Positions 28,601-37,000 of a DNA stretch of 64,000 bases are shown here, piece by piece (the stretch's first letter is position 1; each line of letters begins with the position of its first letter). The notes under the pieces are model-generated. The model was not told the DNA's origin. It searched no databases and saw only the letters and a list, made by a program, of their open reading frames with translations. Location of the stretch: assembly GCF_028728065.1 (NCBI RefSeq), contig NZ_CP117812.1, positions 1,240,001 through 1,304,000 on the forward strand, read 5' to 3'. The DNA comes from Lentisphaera profundi (GTDB taxonomy: Bacteria > Verrucomicrobiota > Lentisphaeria > Lentisphaerales > Lentisphaeraceae). A program made the translations under genes and the position numbers.

Positions 28601-30122
28601 TAGGTGCAGCGGCGACATAAGTGGGGTAGTTAGCCATTTGCCAAGGGGCAAAGAGAGATTTTTCGAAGCCTGCAGGAACGGAAACATCTTTGAGTAATTC
28701 AGCTTCTTCGGTGGCAGATAAACGGTGAGGGTGGGCTTTATAATTGCCCTCTTTCTTGAAAAGGTCTAGGCTTAATGGCTTCGTCGCCTTTTGTCCACTT
28801 TCGTGAAGCTTAAGTTTTTTTCCTTGGCTATCAAAGAGGCTGAGTTCCCAAAAGCTGGGCCACATGCCTCTTTTTTGTTTTAGGTAAACGACGCGCAAAT
28901 ATTTGATATTTTGAGCATTGAAAAGATCTTTGCGAACGCCACCTTGAGTATTGTTTGAAGCATCGAAAGCGATGTTCCATTTTTTACCGTCTAGGGAAGT
29001 TTCAATTTTATAACGCGTCCACTCATCGCGCATTTCCCATTCGATTTGAGCGGCACTGAGTGAAATAGCTTTGTCGAATTGAACTTGTAGCCAAGCGGGA
29101 GCTGTTCCTGCATTTGCACACCAACGAGTTTTGGGATCATTATCAATGGCATTGGCCATATAATTTTTGTTACTACTTTGAGTAGAGCTAGCAGAGAGTG
29201 TTACAAAAGTCGCATCGGCGGGGGCGGGCTTTGGTTGAGGGGCAATTTTTTGTTTGGCATCTTCGTTTATGATAGTGATTAAATTACTGCCAGTGTAGGG
29301 CAGGAGGTAATTTTCATCATCGAGCTTATTGCAAGCCCAAAGAGCGCCGCGACTGACGAGTTCGAGGTATTCATCGCTAGCCACAACTTCGTTATAGTGA
29401 CCGAGAGACGTGGAAAATGAGCGAGCACCATACTGTGTGTTGACCCAAGCCACAGTGGCAGTATCCACAATATCTTCACCTTTTTTATTATATTTTTGTG
29501 TACCTTTGAGAAGCGGCTCAGCAGTGTAAACTTCGGTGTTATTGTAGAGTTCTTCTTTGCCCGTCACCCAATTTTTAAAATTCTTGGTGATGGGGTGATT
29601 TTTGTTTGTGACTTCAATGGCAACGGGAAGGTGAGGTCCATGGCGAGTTGATTTGAGGCCGATATGTTTGCACCATTCGGTATTTTTACTTCCACGAAAG
29701 GAGTGCATGGCGCAATGCAGGTGTACCGCGGGGATAGTTTTATGTACATTAAGGATATTATCGACAACTGAATTATCTCTATTGCCGGCAGCACATTCAT
29801 CGTGAATGATGAGGTCATAGCCTTTGGCCCAATTGGGATCATCGTAAAGGGGAAGAGGAGGATTAGGTGACTTACTGGGGCTTATGTAGACATCGACGCG
29901 TATATTAGCACGTTTTTGAATACCATCAGAAAGTATTTTAGTTTGAGCTTCATAATCATGGCAGCAGCCGCCGGCAATCAGCAGAGCCTTAATGGGTTTT
30001 GTGGCGGGGTCTAAAGTTTTGGCGAGACCAGTACTTTGGCTATATAAACTAAAGCTAGAGAAAAGTATGAGGCTGAGAGAGAGTAAACGCGATTTTGTCT
30101 TGATGATCATTGATGATTCCAT
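25623..30122 (-). CDS. Giant PVC-type haem protein: ThuA, discoidin, dehydrogenase propeller, HEAT repeats, cytochrome
   Basis: Domain order in 1499 residues: signal peptide; ThuA-like domain about 40-270 (ALLIAGGCCHDYEAQ, DLIIHDECAA, VHLHCAMHSFRG); discoidin-like about 305-430 (WCANAGTAPAWLQVQF); a six-bladed sugar-dehydrogenase-like propeller about 455-830 with calcium-type loops DTDADGRADE and DQDGDGVADS; alpha-helical HEAT repeats about 850-1330; and a C-terminal haem domain with CVACH at about 1374-1378. This matches the PVC membrane-bound dehydrogenase and haem-binding families. It should act outside the cytoplasm, oxidising a sugar and passing electrons to c-type haem (inference). A second Met at 30110 has GGA upstream and may be the true start. 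Only 25 bases after the gene at 30148. Confidence 0.88.
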   Translation of the reverse strand: MESSMIIKTKSRLLSLSLILFSSFSLYSQSTGLAKTLDPATKPIKALLIAGGCCHDYEAQTKILSDGIQKRANIRVDVYISPSKSPNPPLPLYDDPNWAKGYDLIIHDECAAGNRDNSVVDNILNVHKTIPAVHLHCAMHSFRGSKNTEWCKHIGLKSTRHGPHLPVAIEVTNKNHPITKNFKNWVTGKEELYNNTEVYTAEPLLKGTQKYNKKGEDIVDTATVAWVNTQYGARSFSTSLGHYNEVVASDEYLELVSRGALWACNKLDDENYLLPYTGSNLITIINEDAKQKIAPQPKPAPADATFVTLSASSTQSSNKNYMANAIDNDPKTRWCANAGTAPAWLQVQFDKAISLSAAQIEWEMRDEWTRYKIETSLDGKKWNIAFDASNNTQGGVRKDLFNAQNIKYLRVVYLKQKRGMWPSFWELSLFDSQGKKLKLHESGQKATKPLSLDLFKKEGNYKAHPHRLSATEEAELLKDVSVPAGFEKSLFAPWQMANYPTYVAAAPNGDLYVSSDGNASGNRSPRRGRVLRLRDTDADGRADEVTEFVRDIDSPRGIVWDHDRLYVLHPPHITVFHDQDGDGVADSSKRLISNIAFGFKDRSADHTTNGLDMGVDGWIYIAVGDFGFMNATGTDGRELQLRGGGVVRFRPDGTGMELFSAGTRNIYGLAITPSMEMFSRDNTNDGGGWDVRFHQHTGLEDHGYPRLYINFQDEIVAPLADYGGGSGVGAFYLGEPGIPAAWNKFPYTCDWGRQGSYRHTLSPNGAGFKEISKPELLIKMTRPTDGDVDGLSNIYQASWKGAASFFWKGPELGYIAKVRPTNYQAKALPDFAKLSDDQLIAIISSSKSHIRRINAQRMLLRKPFNEQRNTQLLKLAQNASLPLENRIVALYATSQYGLDSRYSEKVLALLLAAFKDNDALMPILVRACGDMAIDLRTQGKEGPTPNAFLTKQLSSTNPRTVLEAIVAAVRQGKTGLAPVIAQHLASADPLLAHTSFQALAQLQSIEVGLKYIQSEDPKDRMGASHALMRIHQSETVQGLLEILAKNTDSAIRKSVISTLARLYHREAKWQGDSWSTRPDTRGPYYQLDTWESSDLILNTLNTLLEDPSSSKDLKSHIVAQLGKNRIQNDRGLKQILKLANDDPSLLPTVLNQLVDKEAIPVQANELIIAAAFDPNTSATSLQQAIQLLVKIEDPKVYSALIAALSTLIKDNKAVTVRGNVRKQLFNSPKLENFTDQFILSLNTQTNTSEEQWAAQALLHLAKAKGIGKEAQHKSRAAIDKAWQNDLKKANLIQAAHRSKNSYLNDRIRLVTNHSNKTVVAWAKTAVRSLRIQMPGADKTAKISTLKAEEAIAQASAYKKGDIALGEAIFSRASCVACHTVSQDEAPKGPYLGSIASILRRQELAEAIILPNKAISQGFSTQMIALKNGQSIMGFVTNESGDSISMRDISSKQHDFKKSEIASRQKLPTSLMPAGLMNTYTLHEFASLLDYLAHLAKKDE

Positions 30123-30147
30123 TGATTCGGTAGCTTAAAGAAAGTTA

Positions 30148-31497
30148 TTATTTATTTTCTAGTGTGAGTTGAGTTCCGGTGTAATCGAAAAAACGAATTT
30201 CGCGAATACTGGGCCACATATCATTTTCTTGGCCGAGGATATTGATACGCATGTAACGCATATACTGAATCTTGGCCTTATCTTTCCGTGTTCCAGCTTG
30301 AGTATTCTTTGAGGCATCAACAAGGGGAGTCCATTTTTTGCCGTCACGAGAGGTCTCGATAGTGTATTGCGTCCATTGGTTTTTGATTTCCCAGTCAATT
30401 TCAATCGCACTGAGGGAAGTCATCCTAAGAAACTGAATTTGGAACCAAGTGGGCTTTTTTGCGGAACTCGCACACCAGCGTGTTTCTGCTTTGCCATCAA
30501 TAGCGAGTCCAGGAATATTTGAGTTTTGAGCACTTTGGCTTGTGACTTTTAGCGTAGTAGTAAAGGGCATTTCAGTCACAGTATTTTCACCTGTGTAGGC
30601 TTGATGATAGGCAGGCTCTTCAATCTTGCCACAGGCCCAGAGAGCACCACGTGTAATGAGTTTAAGGTAACGAGGGTCTGCTACATTGTGGGTGAAGTGA
30701 CCCATGGATGTAGAGAAGGAAGGCGCACCGTATTTTGTGTTAACCCAGGCAACGATGGCTTTTTCGCTTATCTCTTTTCCATTTCTTTGATATTTTTGCG
30801 TGCCCATAGCAAGGGGGGTGGCACCGTAGACTTCGGCATTATTATAGAGTTCTTCTTTGTCAGTTATCCAATTATCTAAACCAAGCATTATGGGATGCTT
30901 TGGAGCGACTATTTCTACTGCGATGGGGACGTGGGGTCCGTGTTTAGTTGATGATAAACCGATGTGTTCATGCCATTGATTATCCGAACCGCGAAAAGAG
31001 TGGATCGCACAATGGAGGTGGACGGCGGGCACAGTCTCATGAGCTTTTATAATGTTGTTAATGAGTTCTGCATCTTGCGTCATGGCAGCACACTCATCGT
31101 GAATGATGAGGTCATAGCCTTTGGCCCAGTTTGGATTTTTGAATATGGGTAGAGCCGTGTTGTGGTCCTGGTCACGAGTCCAAGTTACATCAACGCGGAT
31201 GTTAGCACGTTCTTGGATACCTTTTGATAAAATCTTAGTTTGCTCAGCGTAATCGTGGCAGCAGCCACCCGCAATGAGCAGGGCTTTGAGCGGTACCATT
31301 TTCTGTGGGGCGGGGCTAGCCAGTGAAGGTGAATCATTTGTTTTGAGAAACTCTTCTGAATCAAGAGTATTGACGACGCCTGCGTTTAATTGTCCTCCGC
31401 AGCAATCCTGATAGGAAAAGGCGCTTTGAAATGAGAAAGTTGTTAATGCGACTATTAAGGTGAGTTTGATTGTATTGAGTGTTTTTAAGTGAGGCAT
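30148..31497 (-). CDS. Secreted ThuA-discoidin protein, half-paralogue of the downstream haem protein
   Basis: A signal peptide (VALTTFSFQSAFS) is followed by a ThuA-like domain (KALLIAGGCCHDY, QTKILSKGIQERANIRVDV, GYDLIIHDECAA) and a C-terminal discoidin-like domain (TRWCASSAKKPTWFQIQF, SRDGKKWTPLVDASKNTQAG). Both domains align along their length with the first 430 residues of the next gene, but the propeller, HEAT and haem parts are absent. It is a tandem partial duplication, or the 1499-residue gene arose by fusion. ThuA proteins are linked to keto-sugar/trehalose metabolism in rhizobia. Extracytoplasmic. Very likely co-transcribed with the giant gene. Confidence 0.85.
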   Translation of the reverse strand: MPHLKTLNTIKLTLIVALTTFSFQSAFSYQDCCGGQLNAGVVNTLDSEEFLKTNDSPSLASPAPQKMVPLKALLIAGGCCHDYAEQTKILSKGIQERANIRVDVTWTRDQDHNTALPIFKNPNWAKGYDLIIHDECAAMTQDAELINNIIKAHETVPAVHLHCAIHSFRGSDNQWHEHIGLSSTKHGPHVPIAVEIVAPKHPIMLGLDNWITDKEELYNNAEVYGATPLAMGTQKYQRNGKEISEKAIVAWVNTKYGAPSFSTSMGHFTHNVADPRYLKLITRGALWACGKIEEPAYHQAYTGENTVTEMPFTTTLKVTSQSAQNSNIPGLAIDGKAETRWCASSAKKPTWFQIQFLRMTSLSAIEIDWEIKNQWTQYTIETSRDGKKWTPLVDASKNTQAGTRKDKAKIQYMRYMRINILGQENDMWPSIREIRFFDYTGTQLTLENK

Positions 31498-31630
31498 GTG
31501 AATCCTTTAGAAAAATTAGTTATATATATTTAAACTGTAAAATATGTTTTTTGTGACAGCAGTTTTAATGAAATCCTGTTTTTTTATATAAAATGACATT
31601 TTAATACAAAAATAATAAATGTAAAAATAC

Positions 31631-31711
31631 ACGCGAGTCATGCTGTCACGCTACGACCTTGCCTTGTAAGCATGGGACAATCCTCGACCAGAGGTTGAGG
31701 GGGAGTTATCT
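31631..31711. repeat. Hairpin-rich 3' region (REP-like or terminator)
   Basis: The minus-strand isomerase gene ends just here. CCTCGACC-aga-GGTTGAGG at 31682-31700 forms an 8-bp stem with one G-T pair, and CATGCTGTCACGC...GTAAGCATG around 31639-31673 could pair at its ends. It resembles the other GC-rich palindromes in this genome. Confidence 0.35.
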
Positions 31712-32794
31712 CTAATGGATATCTGCCAGCATATTACAAGTATAGTTAAGTTGATTGATCAGGACGCCAAGAGGATGAGCGAATTTTTTGCGATTGATTT
31801 TGGCGACTTCGACAACAGGATCGGTGGCGTCGAAAGTTTCAATAGCAATTTCACCGTCAAAGCCATGTTCAAAGAGCGGGCCAAAGAAGTCGTTAAAGAA
31901 TTGCTGATTAAACCAAGATTCATAAATTTTTCCACGATGAACAGCGGAAATATGGGCGCCACTAAGTTTATTGGCCTCAGCGAGTTGTTTGACATGGTGA
32001 CGGTAGGCTTCGGGGCCTTGGCCATCGGCAAATTCATGGCAGGTATCAATCATGATGCTGAATTCATCCATTCCTTCAGATAAGGCGAGTTTTGTACATT
32101 CTTTGAGTCGAGCCGGCATGCGTTCAAAGCGTTGCAGGGGTTCCTCGCTCATGGTAATACCGAGTGATTTCAGGTAGGGGCCGATTTCCTGCTTAAATAA
32201 TTTTTGAAAATCTAAATGTTGCTGCTCAAGCCATTCAGTTGAGGCTTGACCACTAGAGGCGCCTTTGGGAAAAAGTAAAAAGGGAGTGGAAAAGGGACCG
32301 TAGAGAAATTTGGAGCCCATAAGCTGAGCTGCTTGTCCCTGTGGTTTGATGCACTGCGTCCAGTCTGGATCCCAAGAGCCACCAACGGCGGAAATGTTAA
32401 GCCCTGCGGACGCTATTATAGAGATTTGTTGCTTAATCAAAGTAATGGCCTCGGGGGTGAGTAGGCCATTTTTATCAAAAGGGATACTACCCACGGGAAC
32501 TTGAACGCCATAATAACCCGCTTTGGCATGCATCTCCATAATTGCAGGGAAAATTTGAGAGCGATACTCATCGGCGTTAGCGGGCATCTCAATATCATAG
32601 CCATAATGACGTAAATCGCTAATAGTCTCGGGCAGATTACAATTAGCAAAATCATTGTTGCGGACTTCGCAAAACTGCTCTTCAGAAATATAAAAATCTA
32701 AAAATAGCAAGAGTAAATTACTGATTTTGCGTTTTTGTGCAATGGCTTTGAGTGCAGCTGGCAACGATTCATTGGGAAGGTCGGGGTAGATCAT
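31712..32794 (-). CDS. Sugar isomerase/epimerase-like TIM barrel protein
   Basis: The C-terminal 200 residues look like an AP-endonuclease-2/xylose-isomerase-type TIM barrel: GAHISAVHRGKIYESW, SIMIDTCHEFADGQ (Asp/His metal ligands) and FDGEIAIETFD (Glu near the end). The N-terminal part (PDLPNESLPAALKAIAQK) lacks a signal peptide, so it is cytoplasmic. Members of this fold isomerise or epimerise sugars and keto-sugars. Its position at the head of a minus-strand cluster with ThuA, dehydrogenase and glycosidase genes suggests it processes the released sugar; the substrate is not known. Confidence 0.7.
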   Translation of the reverse strand: MIYPDLPNESLPAALKAIAQKRKISNLLLLFLDFYISEEQFCEVRNNDFANCNLPETISDLRHYGYDIEMPANADEYRSQIFPAIMEMHAKAGYYGVQVPVGSIPFDKNGLLTPEAITLIKQQISIIASAGLNISAVGGSWDPDWTQCIKPQGQAAQLMGSKFLYGPFSTPFLLFPKGASSGQASTEWLEQQHLDFQKLFKQEIGPYLKSLGITMSEEPLQRFERMPARLKECTKLALSEGMDEFSIMIDTCHEFADGQGPEAYRHHVKQLAEANKLSGAHISAVHRGKIYESWFNQQFFNDFFGPLFEHGFDGEIAIETFDATDPVVEVAKINRKKFAHPLGVLINQLNYTCNMLADIH

Positions 32795-33178
32795 TTAAGT
32801 CTCCGTAGTTTTATCAATACTATAAATAGACTAAGAGCTAGTGATAGAATGATAAAGTCATTTCTTTGTTTATTTATACAAATTTCTTATGCTGAAATTA
32901 TTGGGTTTCTAGCAGTTTTTCACTTGCTAATACCCGGGATATAAATTCATAGTGCTGTGTTAATAGGGGGAGGTGAAAAGTAGCGTACAGATATGTATAT
33001 AATTAAATAAATTTTAAATACAATTTAATATAGCTATTGTGCTTGCTTGCATATTGATATAAATTTGTAGACATAGATCAATAGTAAAGAGAACTTTAAT
33101 TTAAATTTCATTGATGATTTGTATCACTTTGATATTTAATTTGTTAGATACTTATAACAGTAGAAAATAAGGCGTCCA
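32795..33178. promoter_or_regulatory. AT-rich divergent intergenic region
   Basis: 384 AT-rich bases between the divergent isomerase (minus) and pseudopilin (plus) genes. It must contain the promoter for the seven-gene minus-strand cluster and one for the pseudopilin. No repeat or open frame is supported, and promoter boxes are not distinct enough to mark. Confidence 0.5.
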
Positions 33179-33952
33179 ATGAAAAAATTCAGTTTAATAG
33201 AGTTGTTAGTAGTCGTTGCCATTATCGGTATTTTAAGCTCTTTACTTTTACCGGCATTGGGTAAATCGCGTGATAAGGCAAAAATGGCAGCATGTAAAAA
33301 TAACATGAAGCAAATTGCTTTTATGTACTCTATGTATTCAGATGATAATGACGGTTATTACATGTTCAATGAAGTGGGTATTAACTGGAATGATCGACTT
33401 AGTGATTACGACGGCCGCAATTTAACTCTTAATCAAAAAAAAGCGCAAGGGAATTTGCCTTCTTCGATATTTGGTGAAGATAGTATTTACGCTTGTCCAG
33501 CGGATGATGTGGTTACCAGTTTTGGTGGAAATCTAGATTGTATCAAGCTTTCTTACTCTCCAAATGGTTTAGCTGGTGGAGATGGTGCTGGTGGTATATA
33601 TGATAATGGAAGAGGCATTACAGGTTCTTATAATTACGGTAATGGCCATGTTCCAAGAAGTCAGAGGATTTCTGATATTTCTAAAAGTTCTGAGTCGATT
33701 TCGACTTTTGAATTTAGTGATCCTAGCCGTATGCTGGGTCGGAATTGGTGGAGTGCGGTAGGTGTAAGTGGGGCCTGGGGACTAGAAGACCATTTAGAGA
33801 AGCTTCCTCATGAAGGTGTAGAAAAGGCCAATTACATGATGGTTGACGGCCACGTGGAATCATTGAATTTTTATAAAACCTTGCAAACGAGTGGAGGTAC
33901 AATGGGCTCTTTTTCTGATACCCGCAATACTATGTGGGATAGTTTTAAGTGA
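33179..33952 (+). CDS. Type II secretion/pilus-like pseudopilin
   Basis: A very short leader MKK precedes FSLIELLVVVAIIGILSSLLLP. It is followed by CKNNMKQIAFMYSMYSDDN, WNDRLSDYDGRNLT and the YACPADD cysteine segment. The C-terminal motif is H-x11-DG (HEGVEKANYMMVDG), two residues longer than the usual spacing. It ends NTMWDSFK, like the other paralogues (xxMWDAxR). It precedes the 1501-residue ThuA/cytochrome gene on the same strand by 115 bases, so the two could be co-expressed. Confidence 0.92.
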   Translation: MKKFSLIELLVVVAIIGILSSLLLPALGKSRDKAKMAACKNNMKQIAFMYSMYSDDNDGYYMFNEVGINWNDRLSDYDGRNLTLNQKKAQGNLPSSIFGEDSIYACPADDVVTSFGGNLDCIKLSYSPNGLAGGDGAGGIYDNGRGITGSYNYGNGHVPRSQRISDISKSSESISTFEFSDPSRMLGRNWWSAVGVSGAWGLEDHLEKLPHEGVEKANYMMVDGHVESLNFYKTLQTSGGTMGSFSDTRNTMWDSFK

Positions 33953-34067
33953 TTTTAATAGTTAACTACTAAAGTTTTTGTTATAAAAAATGAATTAATC
34001 ATTCAATTATTTAAGTTTAGATCAATTATAGTGATGAATAATTAATTCTAAAAGGTTTATAACAATC

Positions 34068-37000
34068 ATGATATTTAGATTCAGTTTATTACTGCTCTGT
34101 ACATTAGCTGCCTTCGCGGATCAGCATGTTTTAAAATTTCAAGGAAAAGAGGGTGCCAAGACAATAGTCTTGGTAGCTGGTGACGAAGAGTACCGCTCAG
34201 AAGAAACAATGCCGATGTTAGGCAAGATTTTGGCCAAGCATCACGGCTTTAATTGCATTGTTTTATTCTCCTGGGATAATAGTGGTCAGTATATTGATCC
34301 TAATGGACAGGCCAATGTAAAAGGTTGGCATTATCTTAATGATGCAGATTTGATGATTATTGGTACACGCTTTAGAAAACCAAATGCTATGGATCGTCAA
34401 ATAATTGGCAAGTACTTAAAGGCAGGTAAGCCCGTTATTGGCATTCGCACTTCAACTCATGGCTTTAAGGGAAAAGACCTGATTTGTGAAGGACTTAATT
34501 TAGATCAATTTGGTCCTGAAATTATTGGCGATGGCTGGGTGAGTCACCATGGGCATCATAAAAGACAGGGTGCGCGTGGAGTGATTGAAAAGAAAAATGC
34601 GGACCACGCAATTTTAAATAATATAAAAGATGTATTTGCACCGAGTGATGTTTATGGGATTCGAGCATTGACTGCAAAAGATACCATACTTTTACGTGGA
34701 GCGGTCACTAAGACTTTAGACCCGAAATCTGAAAAAATCGCGGGTCCAAAAAATAATCCGATGCAGCCTTTAGCGTGGTTGCACCCCTATCAAGTCAAGG
34801 GTGCTAAGCAGGGTTTAACTTTCACTACGACCATGGGTTCATCAGTTGATTTTGTAAGCGAAGATTTGCGACGTTTACTTGTGAACGCTTCATACTTTTT
34901 ATTAGGCATGGATGTTCCTGTAAAAGCACAAGTTGATTATATTGATCCCTTTTACCCCTCTTTTTATAGTGCTAATGGTAAAGTCTGGAAAGAAAGAAAA
35001 TTACAAATTACAGAGTTCGCTCTTGGTAAAGCCACGCATTATCCCGATTTACCTGGCTCGCCCAAATGGCCTTTTCGTCCAGTGCCCAAGGATAAAGAAA
35101 TCCCGGAGGCACCAAAAAAAAAAGTCATTAAAGGTGCAAAAGCGCTCTTCAATAATCCCGCGATTGAACTAGGGCGCTCGAAGAATGATAAGGGAGTCTT
35201 GATTAGTGATCAGGCTCCCTTAGTAGCTGAAAATAGCGTACAGAACTTTGAGTTATCATTTGATTATGCGCTGCCCGCAAGAAGTCTGGCTCAAGTTGAG
35301 CTCGTTTTTAATGGTACGCATAAACTCAGCTTACCCGCCGTGCATGAGCAGGCTAAGTGGTATGCTGCGAAACTTGAAGTGAATCAAGAACAATCACTCG
35401 CCTCATTATTCATAGACGGCAAAAAAGTTTTTGAGAAAAGCCCTTTGCTGACTACGGGGGCATCCACTCTGCCGCTTAAACTCCCCCTTGCGGAAAGCGC
35501 AAAAATTAATTTAGGTGGAGAAAAGCCTTTCAGTTTCATCACTCGTTTTCGAACGACAAAAAATGGGGCGATTTTTTCTAAATGTTTGCCCAAGGGGAAA
35601 TGGATTTCCGGAGGAAAAACGCTTTTAGTTCGTGAGGGGAAGTTAGTGTATGACATCGGCTGGCGTGGTGCGGTCAGTGGTGGGAAAGACTTTGATGATG
35701 GCAAGTGGCACACGGCATTGGTTGTTTACGATGCGGGAACGTTAAGTTTGTATGCAGATGGAGTAAAACTCGCCGAAGAAGAGAACTTTAAAAAAGATGA
35801 CAAGGATAATTTTGTTTTTAAAATTGGCGAGGCAGGTGATGACTTCGGCGGACACTTTTATGGTGATATTTCCCATGTGAATTTTTTTCAAAAAGCCTTC
35901 TCTCAGCAAGAGGCTCTTCATTTAAGTACACAGTCTATGGCTGATCCTAAAGCCACTTTTTCTTGGAGTCCGGTTCAGAACAAACAAAAAACACCAGTAA
36001 GATTGACTTCTATTGCCATACAAACTAGTCGTCCTGGAGTTCATTTTTCTTCTTTGCAGATCCGCCCTTTACTCGATATTGATATGGTCAAGGAGATTCA
36101 AGCTTGGAGTGAGCTTTCGCTTGAACGAGGCGAGAAGATTTATAATAGCCTCTGCATTACTTGTCACGGAAACACGGATAAAGAAGGCTCGTTACCCACC
36201 GCACTGAAATTTCATGAAGGACCACTCAAAAATGGTCAGGATCCGCTGAGCATGTATAATACCCTTACTAAGGGCTTTGGTCAGATGATGCCCCAAGCTT
36301 GGATGACGAGTCAACAGAAAATGGATGTAATTCAGTATATCCGGGAGATCCAAATTGCGGGCAATAATGATTCACAATACTTTAAAGTGACTCCAGCGTA
36401 CTTGGCCTCCTTGCCAGGTTTTGTCGATGTTCCCAAAAAGAAAATACGAGTGAAGCCAAGGCCTTATTTGGAAATGGATTATAGCTCGAGCTTAATGTGG
36501 ACCTTAGAAGTAGAGCAGGGCAATATCGTTCAGAAGGGCATTGCTACTCGTCTTGATCAAGGTCAAGGAGGCATCGCCAAAGGCAAGTCTTGGTCCCTCT
36601 TTGATCACGATACCCTGCAATTAGCCGCGGTATGGACGGGAGATGAATTTATCGATTGGAAAGGCATTGCTTTTGATGGTTCTCATGGAAGTCATTCATC
36701 AATCCAAGGGGATATATTATTTGCTAATCCTCAAGGGCCGGCGTGGGCAAACCCTAAGACAGGCCAATGGGATGATCCGCGCTTCAGAGCTGTAGATAAT
36801 CGTTTCTACGGTCCATTGCCACGTGATTGGGCTCATTATAAGGGCACCTATAAGCATGGCGATAAAAGGATTATTCATTATACTGTAGGGGAAAGTCAAG
36901 TATGGGATTACACGAGTCTTGAGAGCACAGAAGATAATTTAGTCATTGCACGGACATTAAATTTTACGGATATCAAAAATGACTTATCAATGCGCGTCGC

